A stretch of 64,000 bases of DNA. Origin: Brasilonema sennae CENA114 (GTDB taxonomy: Bacteria > Cyanobacteriota > Cyanobacteriia > Cyanobacteriales > Nostocaceae). A program made the translations under genes and the position numbers. The stretch covers positions 744,001 to 808,000 of the forward strand of contig NZ_CP030118.1 in the NCBI RefSeq assembly GCF_006968745.1, in the 5' to 3' direction. The notes below the pieces were generated by a model, which saw only the letters and a list, made by a program, of their open reading frames with translations, was not told where the DNA came from and ran no database searches. Shown piece by piece: positions 22,734 through 30,967 of the stretch (within the stretch, counting starts at the first letter, position 1; each line of letters starts with the position of its first letter).

Positions 22734-23223
22734 GTAAAAACAAACAAGGAGAAAAAGGAGCGAGGGACAAAGCAAGAAAAAAGTTAATGCTTAATGACTC
22801 TCTTGCTTGACTCCTTCACTCCTTGACTCCCACACTCTTCTAGTACACGGGCGCGCAAATAAAGCACTCATTCAAAATCAACGAAAAGCTTATGATCTAA
22901 GATTTTTGAATTTTGCGAAAAGTTTGCGCGTCCGGTGAGACAGCGCGAATGACGGCTCTCCCGACAGAGGCGACTGCGTAAGCGCAAGCGCACGCGGCTT
23001 GGGCGTAAGCGCAAGCGCACGCGGCTTGGGCGTAAGCGCAAGCGCACGAATCGAGCGTTCGCGCAGCGTCTCCGTAGGAGATACGCGTAAGCGTGTCCCT
23101 TTGGGACTTACAAAGTAGCGTCTGTGCAGGAGATACCCGAAGGGGTTTCCCGGCGCAAAACTTTTCAAGACGAATTTTGAATTCCGCGTTCGCGCAGCGT
23201 GTCCCCTTGGGACGAGCGCGGTA
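22734..23223. repeat. Dispersed long repeat, copy 1 (with tandem units)
   Basis: The segment from about 22955 to 23160 contains a 27-bp unit (start gcgtaagcgcaagcgcacg) present twice in full and once in variant form. It is followed by gcgttcgcgcagcgtctcc and gtccctttgggacttacaaa. A closely related copy with fewer units lies at 29813-29975. The block is full of short palindromes and encodes no supported protein. Frames that cross it are repeat-derived. Confidence 0.85.
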
Positions 23224-24852
23224 CTAGCTACCTGGTTCTTGAGGAGTCTGAGATGTATGTAACGATTGCATTAATTGACCAAGAGCGTACTCTAATCGAG
23301 CGCCTGGATCAGTCGCAACCCATCCTTCAGGTGTGAGCTGGCGCACCTCAAAGTGCAAGTGGGGACCTGTGGACAAACCAGTGCTACCAACTTGTCCAAT
23401 AACGGTTCCCTTTTGCACCCATTGACCTGGCTGAACAAAGATTTCTGACATATGACCGTAAAGAGTTTGTTGGGCGTTGCTGTGGTTAAGTATCACTGTC
23501 ATACCGTAGCCGCCCAACCAATCAGCACTCTCTACTTTACCAGGGTAGGCTGCCAAAACAGGTGTTCCCATCGCTGCGCCGATGTCTGTACCAGAGTGGA
23601 AACTGCGATCGCCTGTAATGGGATGAGTTCGCCAACCAAACAAAGAAGTAATTGCAGAGGGGATAGAAAGGGGATACATCAATCCCGGACCACTTGCGAG
23701 TTTACCACCATAGACTTCACCGTAGTTTACTTGCGGCAATACTGCTGCTAGTGGAATGTCGTATGTGACATTACTGGGGCGAGGAGCAAGATTTTCTGCA
23801 GTCATTGGTGCGCTTAAGGTACCACCTAGTGGTGCGATCGGTACAGAACTCACTGTTGTCGGAGAGGAAAAGTCGGGGATAAACCGATTCGGGTGATATG
23901 TATCCTTACTCACACTTCTATAAGCTGTTTGAGAACTGCGATGCCTTACAGGAGTCACCGCACGAGAAACGCTCCTATGAGTGGGACGTTGCAGAGAGTT
24001 TTGTTCTTTTGTCTCAACATGCTTGACGGGCGGAACAGTTGCTAGTGTGGCAGGTTTACTTTTTCTAATCCAACTTGCTTTCTTTTGGGGTAATTCAGTA
24101 TTAGACTGTTGTGTAACTACTACAGAATTCGGTGCCTGATACCTATTGGTAGCACCAACGTTGTATTCGCCTGGATCGATATAAGCGTTGTTGTAATCTT
24201 TTGGGGTGGAGTCATTACTAGAGGAGGCGGTGGGTTGCAAAAGTTCCCTCCAGTGTGCAAGGCGGCGTCGAACAGGTGAGTTGTTCTCTTGGGAAACCTG
24301 TTGTTGAGGTTGTTCCTTGCTCAGACTTATGTTGAATTGTGGAATATCTACAGATGGTCTTCTCTGTAACCTTGCTCTCCAGTTTGTCACACTTTCGGTA
24401 CGTACAGAAACTTCCGCACGAGGTTTGAATTTTCTGATAGCAACCCCTGTTGGTGAATCTTGTGCACGACGTTTGTAATTCCGCAGAGCGACAGCAGGAC
24501 TTGGTCTTTTTGCCTGAGAGAGTCTTTGTCTGAGTCTAACTCGGCGTTGAGAAAATTCGTCGGATTGTGATTTCGTCCCTTCTACTGCGGGACTACTATC
24601 TTTGTGTTCAAAAGTTTCTCTTTTGACTCTATTCGCCGATGATGCTGGTTGAGAGTTTTCAGTAGTGGGAACAATATTATCGATTGCGGATTCAGTTTGA
24701 GCAAAGACCAAACCACCATTACTCAGCAGCCCTATGCTGCCAAGCCAAGCGAGACTTTGTGCTGGGAGCGTAGACGCAAAGCGTCTTGTTGACAGACATT
24801 GCTGCCACAATTGATGCAAACGGTTCTCAGCAGAGTTATTGCGCTGCGTCAT
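23224..24852 (-). CDS. M23-family metallopeptidase (LytM-type), secreted
   Basis: About 542 residues. A hydrophobic segment near residues 30-50 (LAWLGSIGLLSNGGLVFAQ) looks like a signal peptide ending at Ala-Gln. A long Ser/Pro/Arg-rich linker of more than 300 residues follows. The C-terminal LytM domain has SFHSGTDIG (first zinc His and Asp) and GPHLHFEVR (catalytic and zinc His), so zinc ligation is complete and peptidoglycan endopeptidase activity is plausible. The ATG at 24852 is preferred over 24885. A hairpin lies 40 bp upstream of the start. Confidence 0.88.
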   Translation of the reverse strand: MTQRNNSAENRLHQLWQQCLSTRRFASTLPAQSLAWLGSIGLLSNGGLVFAQTESAIDNIVPTTENSQPASSANRVKRETFEHKDSSPAVEGTKSQSDEFSQRRVRLRQRLSQAKRPSPAVALRNYKRRAQDSPTGVAIRKFKPRAEVSVRTESVTNWRARLQRRPSVDIPQFNISLSKEQPQQQVSQENNSPVRRRLAHWRELLQPTASSSNDSTPKDYNNAYIDPGEYNVGATNRYQAPNSVVVTQQSNTELPQKKASWIRKSKPATLATVPPVKHVETKEQNSLQRPTHRSVSRAVTPVRHRSSQTAYRSVSKDTYHPNRFIPDFSSPTTVSSVPIAPLGGTLSAPMTAENLAPRPSNVTYDIPLAAVLPQVNYGEVYGGKLASGPGLMYPLSIPSAITSLFGWRTHPITGDRSFHSGTDIGAAMGTPVLAAYPGKVESADWLGGYGMTVILNHSNAQQTLYGHMSEIFVQPGQWVQKGTVIGQVGSTGLSTGPHLHFEVRQLTPEGWVATDPGARLEYALGQLMQSLHTSQTPQEPGS

Positions 24853-24891
24853 TGTTTTTTTGATGTTTTGTGTATTGTAGAGCATGAACTA

Positions 24892-24920
24892 CCTATACTC
24901 GCATTCGGTGTGAGTATAGG
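24892..24920. promoter_or_regulatory. Inverted repeat upstream of the M23 peptidase gene
   Basis: CCTATACTC and its exact complement GAGTATAGG are separated by 11 bases, 40-68 bp ahead of the peptidase start. A related element, GTATACTC/GAGTGAGTAT, follows about 35 bp further out. It could be an operator or an RNA hairpin in the leader. Nothing distinguishes these from sequence alone. Confidence 0.4.
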
Positions 24921-25057
24921 TTTCGAGTCTCATTCGCTGTTGCTGTGTTGGGTATACTCATGAGTGAGTATTCGGAACCAAATCTGATCTAATTACGGTT
25001 AGTACATTGAATGAAACAAGAATCCCATCGCCCTTTTAGGCGTGGGAATGTCAAAGC

Positions 25058-25096
25058 TTCGGCTCCGCTCAGCTTTGACCCTGAGCGGAGCCGAAG
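25058..25096. terminator. Strong hairpin downstream of birA
   Basis: A 16-bp perfect stem (CTTCGGCTCCGCTCAG and its complement) with a 7-base loop lies 11-49 bp past the birA stop. There is no T tract. The position suggests termination. The GC-rich palindrome also fits a REP-like element. Confidence 0.55.
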
Positions 25097-25106
25097 GGTC
25101 AATTGG

Positions 25107-25961
25107 TTAATCAGATGAATGACAGTAACCCAAACTGATTGTACCGGGCTGAAGGTAAATTTCTGATATTTTTACTGATTTGTGTTCCGATGTTTCCATA
25201 CGAACCCGAAGCTCCCCAGTATTTGCCACGCCAATGATAGTACCTACAGTGTTGTTAACATAGACTTTCTCACCTATGTTCATCAGCAACTCTAGATAAC
25301 GATATATTAGTATATTGATTCCTTCTTGCAACAAGCACTGTATACCAGATTCGATTCCAATTAAAACTGTAGAAATAAGCGTTTCCAAACACGAGACGAA
25401 TTTGGTCTGCTGATTTGCTTGCCACATTTGGAGATTAATTCCGGTTTCTGGTACAGGGTTTGCCCAATTTAACCCTACACCAATCACTGCTTGAGTGATG
25501 ACACCCTTGTGTATTTTGGTTTCCGTCAAAATACCGCCAAGCTTTCGGCTGACTAAGATTAAATCATTAGGCCATTTAATACCAACAGGAACGTCGCAGT
25601 TTCGCAATTGTTGAGCAATTCCCCAAGCAGTAGCCAGGGTGAGTTGGTAGCTGTTGGTAGCATATAGTTTGGGGAGGCAAAAAGCAGTCGTATTTTCTGC
25701 TGCTTTATTACCGTTTGCAATAGCCACTGAAAGATATAATCCCCCAGCTGATGATATCCATTGACGACCCCATTGTCCTCTTCCTGCTGTTTGCTCAGTC
25801 GCAATCACAACACATCCTGGTTCAGCGCCTTGGGCGAGTAAGTCCCAAAGGATTTGGTTAGTTGAAGAAACAGTTTCAAAAAGATGTAGCGAAAATTGTA
25901 AATAAGGACTGTTGCGCCCTACTTGTAGAGCAGTTTCCAACTTTTGTTGATCCAATGCCAT
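25107..25961 (-). CDS. birA: Biotin--[acetyl-CoA-carboxylase] ligase
   Basis: Activates biotin to biotinyl-AMP and attaches it to the carboxyl carrier protein of acetyl-CoA carboxylase. The 284-residue enzyme has the catalytic segments EQTAGRGQWGRQW near 77-89 and VGIKWPNDLILVSRKLGG near 130, and a short C-terminal SH3-like domain. The helix-turn-helix of E. coli BirA is absent, so it is a monofunctional enzyme and not a repressor. It is transcribed divergently from pgeF, 74 bp away. Confidence 0.93.
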   Translation of the reverse strand: MALDQQKLETALQVGRNSPYLQFSLHLFETVSSTNQILWDLLAQGAEPGCVVIATEQTAGRGQWGRQWISSAGGLYLSVAIANGNKAAENTTAFCLPKLYATNSYQLTLATAWGIAQQLRNCDVPVGIKWPNDLILVSRKLGGILTETKIHKGVITQAVIGVGLNWANPVPETGINLQMWQANQQTKFVSCLETLISTVLIGIESGIQCLLQEGINILIYRYLELLMNIGEKVYVNNTVGTIIGVANTGELRVRMETSEHKSVKISEIYLQPGTISLGYCHSSD

Positions 25962-26035
25962 AGCAGTTTACCTAAATTTTCTAGTGCTAGGATAAATTGA
26001 CTGCTATTGATGTTTGTTTTTAGGTTTGGTTAAAG

Positions 26036-26839
26036 ATGCACGCTTGGCACTGGCGCACATGGGAAGGGTTACCCTATCTAACCTGTAGTCTATTGGAACC
26101 CTGGCATCATGGCTTTTTTACTCAGCAGTTTTCACCTAGTTATCCGTCAGAACTCACAAAGGTGCTGCATCCAGAAGCATCAGCTTATCGCTTAAAACAG
26201 GTACATGGCAATACTGTCCTGACTCCAAAAGAAATTGTCGCTCTTTTAGCTGAAGGTGGTGACAAGGTCGATGGAGAAGGTGATGATGCCCTTGTATCAG
26301 GAGATGGGTTAATATCCAATCAGCCTCTGCAAGCAGTATGGGTGGCTACGGCTGACTGCACGCCTGTACTAATTGCTGATGAGAAAACAGGACAAGTTGC
26401 AGCTGTTCATGCGGGTTGGCGTGGCACTGCGCTCAAGATAGTACCGCAAGCGATCGCCCGAATGCAAGCACAAGGTAGCAAACTTCAAGATTTGCGAATA
26501 GCGATGGGACCAGCGATCGCAGGTGAAGTTTATCAAGTCTCAGAACAAGTTGCAGCTGAAGTTGGAGCAACAATTATACCACATAACGACGAAAAAACAA
26601 TTGTAGCTGCATTGTACAAGCTACCAAATTCACCTTTACTCAGCGATCCAAATCCAGAACGGGTACGGTTGGATGTGCGGCGGGTGAATACTTTACAACT
26701 TGAACAGTTGGGGATTAGTCCGGAACAGATGGCGATCGCCCCTTATTGTACTTATCAAACTCCAGAGTATTTCTTTTCTTACCGCCGAGAAAAGCAGAAA
26801 AAAGTGCAGTGGTCGGGTATTGTTAGCAATTACCTGTGA
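26036..26839 (+). CDS. pgeF: PgeF/YfiH-family purine nucleoside phosphorylase-like protein (laccase domain)
   Basis: The 267-residue product belongs to the DUF152/LACC1 family, once called polyphenol oxidase and now linked to peptidoglycan editing and purine nucleoside metabolism. Metal-ligand segments are KQVHGNTV, VATADCTPVLIAD and VAAVHAGWRGTALK. The last 93 bp before the stop region are duplicated 1.9 kb downstream (28639-28731). After the repeat this copy ends in SNYL, while the downstream copy would end in SVTSA, so the original C-terminus may have been exchanged. Confidence 0.92.
   Translation: MHAWHWRTWEGLPYLTCSLLEPWHHGFFTQQFSPSYPSELTKVLHPEASAYRLKQVHGNTVLTPKEIVALLAEGGDKVDGEGDDALVSGDGLISNQPLQAVWVATADCTPVLIADEKTGQVAAVHAGWRGTALKIVPQAIARMQAQGSKLQDLRIAMGPAIAGEVYQVSEQVAAEVGATIIPHNDEKTIVAALYKLPNSPLLSDPNPERVRLDVRRVNTLQLEQLGISPEQMAIAPYCTYQTPEYFFSYRREKQKKVQWSGIVSNYL
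26735..26827 (+). repeat. 93-bp direct repeat, copy A (pgeF 3' end)
   Basis: This segment of pgeF recurs at 28639-28731 with a single base difference (tcggg versus tctgg). The two copies flank a 1.8-kb segment carrying three unrelated genes, which suggests that the segment inserted at the 3' end of pgeF. Confidence 0.95.
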
Positions 26840-26989
26840 GTGTCTGGAACTCACCAATTGTTATCAGTGAGACGCCCATCTCATCTGTAACAGCGCATCA
26901 AAAATCTAGAGGACTGCGTACCCCTCGTCCAGCACAGCCCACAATTTAAAAAAAGCTCTCTCTCAACTCAAAGTGACCTTAGATTGAAA

Positions 26990-27655
26990 ATGGCTAGAAG
27001 GAAAAAAACTCAAATCCTGGACAAAGAGTTTGAAACGCAAAAAGAACTAAAAGAATATGTTCAAAAAATTTTATACGCATACGAGCTAAACGAACTCTTG
27101 TCTCCTGAACACTTCCAATTTATCAGGTCGCTTCTCAATAATCATCCCGATTCCTACGAGAAAATTGGTGATGGTATAGAAAGCATCTGGATACAAGAAA
27201 ATGTAGTCAATCGTGGAAAGTCGAGAGGTTTCTGGTTTCAACGTATAGATCGTTCAATCGATAACTTCAGTTACAAAGTATGTATTGAAAGTCCTCCATC
27301 AGTGACAAGTCATTTTCTCATGGCATGTAGAGAGGCTGCAGATAGTTATGTCAATGCTTATCGAGAAAAAACTTTTCAGGGGGTAGAAATATTGCAATGT
27401 CACACTACTGGTGACTCAATCACCTTAAAAGAATCATATGTCGCGCATTCACCTTTACACTTTAAAGAACTGGCAGAAGCATTCAGAAAAAACGAGGATT
27501 TAGTCTTATCGGAACAATTGTTCCAAGTTCATCGTGATGGTGATTTCGCTATGAGTTTTGCTGATGAAGCTCTTCGACAAAAGTGGATCAAATACCACTC
27601 TGAAAACGCTACCCTTGAGATTAGAAGCAAGAGCGTACTTGGAGTCAAAGTGTGA
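26990..27655 (+). CDS. DUF3223-like protein
   Basis: A 221-residue soluble protein with a basic start (MARRKKTQILDKEF). The stretch from about 30 to 105 (FQFIRSLLNNHPDSYEKIGD, then SFKVCIE-like FSYKVCIE) resembles DUF3223, a domain found in plant DCL proteins needed for rRNA processing. In bacteria DUF3223 often occurs next to HNH nucleases or as a small modifier domain. Here an HNH gene follows 500 bp later. The ATG at 26990 is preferred over the TTG at 26984. It lies inside the island bounded by pgeF repeats. Function unknown. Confidence 0.6.
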   Translation: MARRKKTQILDKEFETQKELKEYVQKILYAYELNELLSPEHFQFIRSLLNNHPDSYEKIGDGIESIWIQENVVNRGKSRGFWFQRIDRSIDNFSYKVCIESPPSVTSHFLMACREAADSYVNAYREKTFQGVEILQCHTTGDSITLKESYVAHSPLHFKELAEAFRKNEDLVLSEQLFQVHRDGDFAMSFADEALRQKWIKYHSENATLEIRSKSVLGVKV

Positions 27656-27797
27656 AACAGATGTGGCATAATCGCGCTGAGTTCACAACCATGTTATGTT
27701 TGGGGCGATCAATTTTGAATCAAAGCTACGTACCTCAGTTCACAGAGCGATATTGCTTAGGGTTATAATTTGAGGCAAGCGAATCCCAATTGGAACA

Positions 27798-28160
27798 ATG
27801 ACTACAGTAGCTATTTTGCCAATCTCTAATCCAAACGGTGAAAAGTCTTATCGCGCTATTGCGGGTAACAAGCAATCGGTTGGCAAAACTGCGGGGCAAG
27901 CCCTAGATGGGTTGACGGCTCAGTTAGGTGAAACTGAGTTCAGTGCGCTGCTCGTTATTCAAAGTTTTCGTCCCGATCCGTTCTTCAGTACAGATCAACA
28001 AAAACGGTTATCAGAGTTGATGAGTCTATGGCGGACAGCACGAGATCAAGGACAAGCGTTGCCGCCAGAGCAACAAGCAGAGCTAGATACTCTCGTTGAT
28101 ACTGAACTGAGAGCTGCAACAGCCCGGACAGCCGCATTAATGCAGCAATTGAGTCAATGA
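27798..28160 (+). CDS. Small protein co-translated with an HNH nuclease
   Basis: A 120-residue protein (starts MTTVAILPISNPNGEKSYRA) with a compact N-terminal half and a helical, Gln/Ala-rich C-terminal half. Similar small proteins precede HNH genes in several cyanobacteria, as I recall. I do not recognise a named domain. Its stop overlaps the HNH start (ATGA), indicating translational coupling. It may be a partner or modulator of the nuclease, which is inference from context only. Confidence 0.65.
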   Translation: MTTVAILPISNPNGEKSYRAIAGNKQSVGKTAGQALDGLTAQLGETEFSALLVIQSFRPDPFFSTDQQKRLSELMSLWRTARDQGQALPPEQQAELDTLVDTELRAATARTAALMQQLSQ

Positions 28161-28558
28161 ATTCTTATTACACAGTGGTTGCAGAACGAGCGAATCATCG
28201 TTGTGAATACTGTCATGCACCTGAACTCATATTCAACTTTCCGTTTGAAGTCGAACACATTATCCCGCTTTCTAGACAAGGTGCAGATGATGAGTCCAAT
28301 TTAGCCCTTGCATGTCGCTCATGTAATCTCCGTAAAGGAACTCCCATCAGTGGCATTCAACCTAATTCAAATACTCAAGCTCGTTTCTTTCATCCAAGAC
28401 AAAACCGATGGGATGAGCATTTCCAAGCCATTGTGGAGTTTGGTACGGTTATGGGCATCACTTCTATTGGAATAGTCACTGTGGAGTATTTGCAGATAAA
28501 TAGCTCTTCTCAAGTAGCAGCACGACAATTATGGATTCGTTTAGGTTTATTTCCGTAA
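28157..28558 (+). CDS. HNH endonuclease
   Basis: A 133-residue stand-alone HNH nuclease. The zinc-binding pair CEYC at 17-20 and CRSCN near 54-58 frame the core FEVEHIIPLSRQGADDESNLALA, which carries the catalytic His (EHI) and the Asn (SNL). The C-terminal half holds FHPRQNRWDEHFQ, frequent in this HNH subgroup. Such proteins nick or cut DNA, and many are mobile. It lies within the 1.8-kb island, close to the downstream copy of the pgeF 3' end, so a role in island movement is conceivable. Confidence 0.9.
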   Translation: MNSYYTVVAERANHRCEYCHAPELIFNFPFEVEHIIPLSRQGADDESNLALACRSCNLRKGTPISGIQPNSNTQARFFHPRQNRWDEHFQAIVEFGTVMGITSIGIVTVEYLQINSSSQVAARQLWIRLGLFP

Positions 28559-28638
28559 ATGCGTGTTTCAGTCTAACACTGCGCTCCACCGGATTGCTAG
28601 TTTCAGCGTTGGCGTTAAACGTAGCTGCGCCTCCGGCA

Positions 28639-28746
28639 ATCGCCCCTTATTGTACTTATCAAACTCCAGAGTATTTCTTTTCTTACCGCCGAGAAAAGCA
28701 GAAAAAAGTGCAGTGGTCTGGTATTGTTAGCGTTACTTCTGCTTAA
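28639..28746 (+). pseudogene. Detached 3' end of pgeF (repeat copy B)
   Basis: The translation APYCTYQTPEYFFSYRREKQ and the residues after it match the pgeF C-terminus, then diverge to SVTSA and a stop. There is no start codon or N-terminal part, so this is a fragment. It is either the original 3' end displaced by the inserted island or a second copy produced during insertion. Confidence 0.9.
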
Positions 28747-28750
28747 ATAT

Positions 28751-29161
28751 CTACAATACTTGTTTCGCCACAATATCTATCAAATCATTATAAGATGATG
28801 TTTTAACAAAGTAGGAGCAAGCGCCTAAGCTAGCGGCTTGAACCAGATCATCTGGATCGTCGGAGATACTCATAACCAGAACTGGTAAATGTCTCAGCTT
28901 GGAATGCTGCTTAACCCATTCAAGTAAGTCAAAACCAGACATGTAGGGCAGCCTGATATTTGTCATTATCATCACTGGTAGTGGATAACACTCTCTGTCA
29001 GCGTAAGACTCTTTACCCGACAAGTAATTTACAGCTTCTTGCCCATTTTCAACGACTTGAAAAGATAGTGGTAAATTAGCGAATTCAAATGAGGCTAAGA
29101 TCAGAAATCTTGTATCCGGCTCATCTTCGACTAATAAAATGGTTTTATATGCTTCACCCAT
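28751..29161 (-). CDS. Single-domain response regulator with a substituted phospho-acceptor
   Basis: A 136-residue receiver (starts MGEAYKTILLVEDEPDTRFL) of the Rcp1-like single-domain type. The acidic pair Glu-Asp-Glu is present and the conserved Lys is in SYFVKTSS. At the phospho-acceptor site the motif reads MIMTNIRLPYMSG where the family has an Asp at the position of Asn. It may therefore act without phosphorylation or be inactive. No kinase is adjacent. An ATG 24 bases upstream is possible but adds MYLRCILL. Confidence 0.88.
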   Translation of the reverse strand: MGEAYKTILLVEDEPDTRFLILASFEFANLPLSFQVVENGQEAVNYLSGKESYADRECYPLPVMIMTNIRLPYMSGFDLLEWVKQHSKLRHLPVLVMSISDDPDDLVQAASLGACSYFVKTSSYNDLIDIVAKQVL

Positions 29162-29595
29162 TAGCAAAATACAACGTAAATACAATACTCTTCTATCTGC
29201 AGAGTAATTAATTGTGTTTATCCCTAACCTCCTCTGTGAGAATGAGTTAATGTTAAGTATTTATGTGCTAAAAAATACATTGTAGCGCTCGTCACACAAA
29301 AACTTAATAATCATATCCATCAATAGGTGGTTAAATATTCGTTGACATTAACTAAATATTATTAATAGTTGAGAAAACATCCACGTCATATCAATTCCTC
29401 TGTTGTTTGCTTCCATTTTCACAGGGGAATTTTTTTTTATCTATATTTTCTTTGTGATAAACAAGATAAAAATTGCAAGCACGTCTATCTAATACTATTT
29501 CATAAAATGCCTAATAACTCTTTGGGCCAAATTTAAACGGTATTACGTCTCTACTCAAGCACTCATAACTGATGAATCTTTCCAATATACTGTAA

Positions 29596-30200
29596 CTCAG
29601 ATCTTGCACCATAACTTTCGTCCGCCAAGAAATAAATTTCTTGGCTCAAAGTTCAAGTCCGTTAAAACGGACTGGATAAGTTTTTGAGGAGGCACTGCGT
29701 TGGGGAGGACAGTGCCGTGGGCGGGTTTCCCGACAGTCGCGCACCTGTCCGTTGAGCCAGTACTTGATGAGGGTTTCCCGACAGAGGTATCTGGTGAGAC
29801 AGCGCTCTTTGGAGGGTCTCCCGACAGAGGCGACTGCGTAAGCGCAAAGCGCACGCGGCTTGGGCGTAAGCGCAAGCGCACGAATCGAGCGTTCGCGCAG
29901 CGTCTCCTACGGAGATACGCGTAAGCGTGTCCCTTTGGGACTTACAAAGTAGCGTCTGTGCAGGAGATACCCGATAGCCCTCCGGGTTCGCCAGTCGCCT
30001 GGCTGTCGGGAGACCCTCCCGCAGCGCTGGACTCACCGTAAGGCGTGGCCGTTCCCACTAGGGCGTTCGGGTTTCCCGACTTGTTCGCATGATTGCTTCT
30101 CCCAAGGGGAGACGCATGTGCCGTTCCGTTTTAACGGACTTGGGTTATTAGCCTTGAACTTGAGTTCAAGGCATACTATCGGTGAGGTGCAAGATCTCAG
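29596..30200. mobile_element. Possible non-autonomous element with nested inverted repeats, holding dispersed repeat copy 2
   Basis: The outer arms AGATCTTGCACC (29599-29610) and GGTGCAAGATCT (30186-30197) are exact complements. An inner pair, CAAGTCCGTTAAAACGGA (29654-29671) and its complement (30125-30142), lies inside. Between them are copy 2 of the long dispersed repeat (29813-29975) and several short palindromes. No transposase is encoded. The form suggests a MITE-like or repeat-composite element, but no target duplication was established. Confidence 0.5.
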
Positions 30201-30220
30201 GTAAGTTATTTCAACGAAAG

Positions 30221-30257
30221 ACCCACTGCTATAATGCGAAAGCGTTATAGCAGTGGG
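30221..30257. terminator. Hairpin downstream of the PEP-CTERM-like gene
   Basis: ACCCACTGCTATAATGC pairs with GCGTTATAGCAGTGGGT around a GAAA loop, with one mismatch. It lies 36 bp beyond the stop of the leftward gene at 30293. A stable stem with a tetraloop in this position is a likely terminator, although no U tract is visible. Confidence 0.6.
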
Positions 30258-30292
30258 TGAAAACGAAATAGTTAAGATAATGTTCTTGAGTG

Positions 30293-30967
30293 TTAATGGA
30301 TAAGCAGTTTACTACGCTTAGTTGTCAAAACAACCGCACTGAGTGACAAAATTGCAAGTACACTTGCTCCTTCAGGTACGGTAGCAACTCGAACAACTTT
30401 AGCATCAACCTGTACTATTCCACCCAAGCCACCAGCTAAGCTAGGGTTGCGAAGTATACCAGCAAATTCTGGAGAAAACAGCAATTTAACATTACTTAGG
30501 GTTAAGTCTTTGCCATCAAAAGCCAATTTTTCTGGAGTGCTCAAATCAAACAAAACTGTATTTAGAGACACTGTATCTTTTAGAAAAAGACCGCTGGTAT
30601 TGTTGGTGGCACGTGTCGGGTCGTAACCAACTGAAAAGTTACCAACAGTAACTTGGTTATTGAAGGTAACAGTACCAGTGTGTTCGATTGTACCTAAAAG
30701 TGGAGTCAAACCATTCGCGTCGCTGAACGTGAAGTTTGTGGCTGGGGTAATGTTGAAGCCAACCAAAAAATTACTATTAATTGGTTGCACTGTATTATCC
30801 GTGCCTGTCAAGTTTAGCCCGATACTGCTGAGATAACTCAGGTCATGATAGACGCTAGTGACTCCAGACTGCACCTGATAAGTTGCAGCCTCTGCCCGTA
30901 CGGGTGCAATTGATACAAAAGCGGCTATTGTGCCCGCAAGAATTGCTGGAACCTGGGAAAAACGCAT
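30293..30967 (-). CDS. Secreted protein with a PEP-CTERM-like sorting tail
   Basis: A 224-residue protein with a clear signal peptide (VPAILAGTIAAFVSIAPVRAEA, cleavage after AEA) and a beta-rich Thr/Asn-rich body. At the C-terminus, VPEGASVLAILSLSAVVLTT is followed by KRSK. This is the Pro-Glu motif, hydrophobic helix and basic end of PEP-CTERM/exosortase substrates, although the motif reads VPEG and not PEP. It is probably exported and attached to the envelope or to extracellular polysaccharide. The biological role is unknown. Confidence 0.75.
   Translation of the reverse strand: MRFSQVPAILAGTIAAFVSIAPVRAEAATYQVQSGVTSVYHDLSYLSSIGLNLTGTDNTVQPINSNFLVGFNITPATNFTFSDANGLTPLLGTIEHTGTVTFNNQVTVGNFSVGYDPTRATNNTSGLFLKDTVSLNTVLFDLSTPEKLAFDGKDLTLSNVKLLFSPEFAGILRNPSLAGGLGGIVQVDAKVVRVATVPEGASVLAILSLSAVVLTTKRSKLLIH

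Noticed and set aside
22890..23168. Arg/Leu-rich frame (repeated ALALTPKPR units)
   Set aside because: The protein repeats are only the translation of the 27-bp DNA repeat units. No start signal and no sign of coding constraint.
29597..30036. Overlapping frames across the repeat block at 29.6-30.1 kb
   Set aside because: These follow the dispersed repeat in several frames and mirror those at 22.9-23.2 kb, so they are repeat-derived and not genes.
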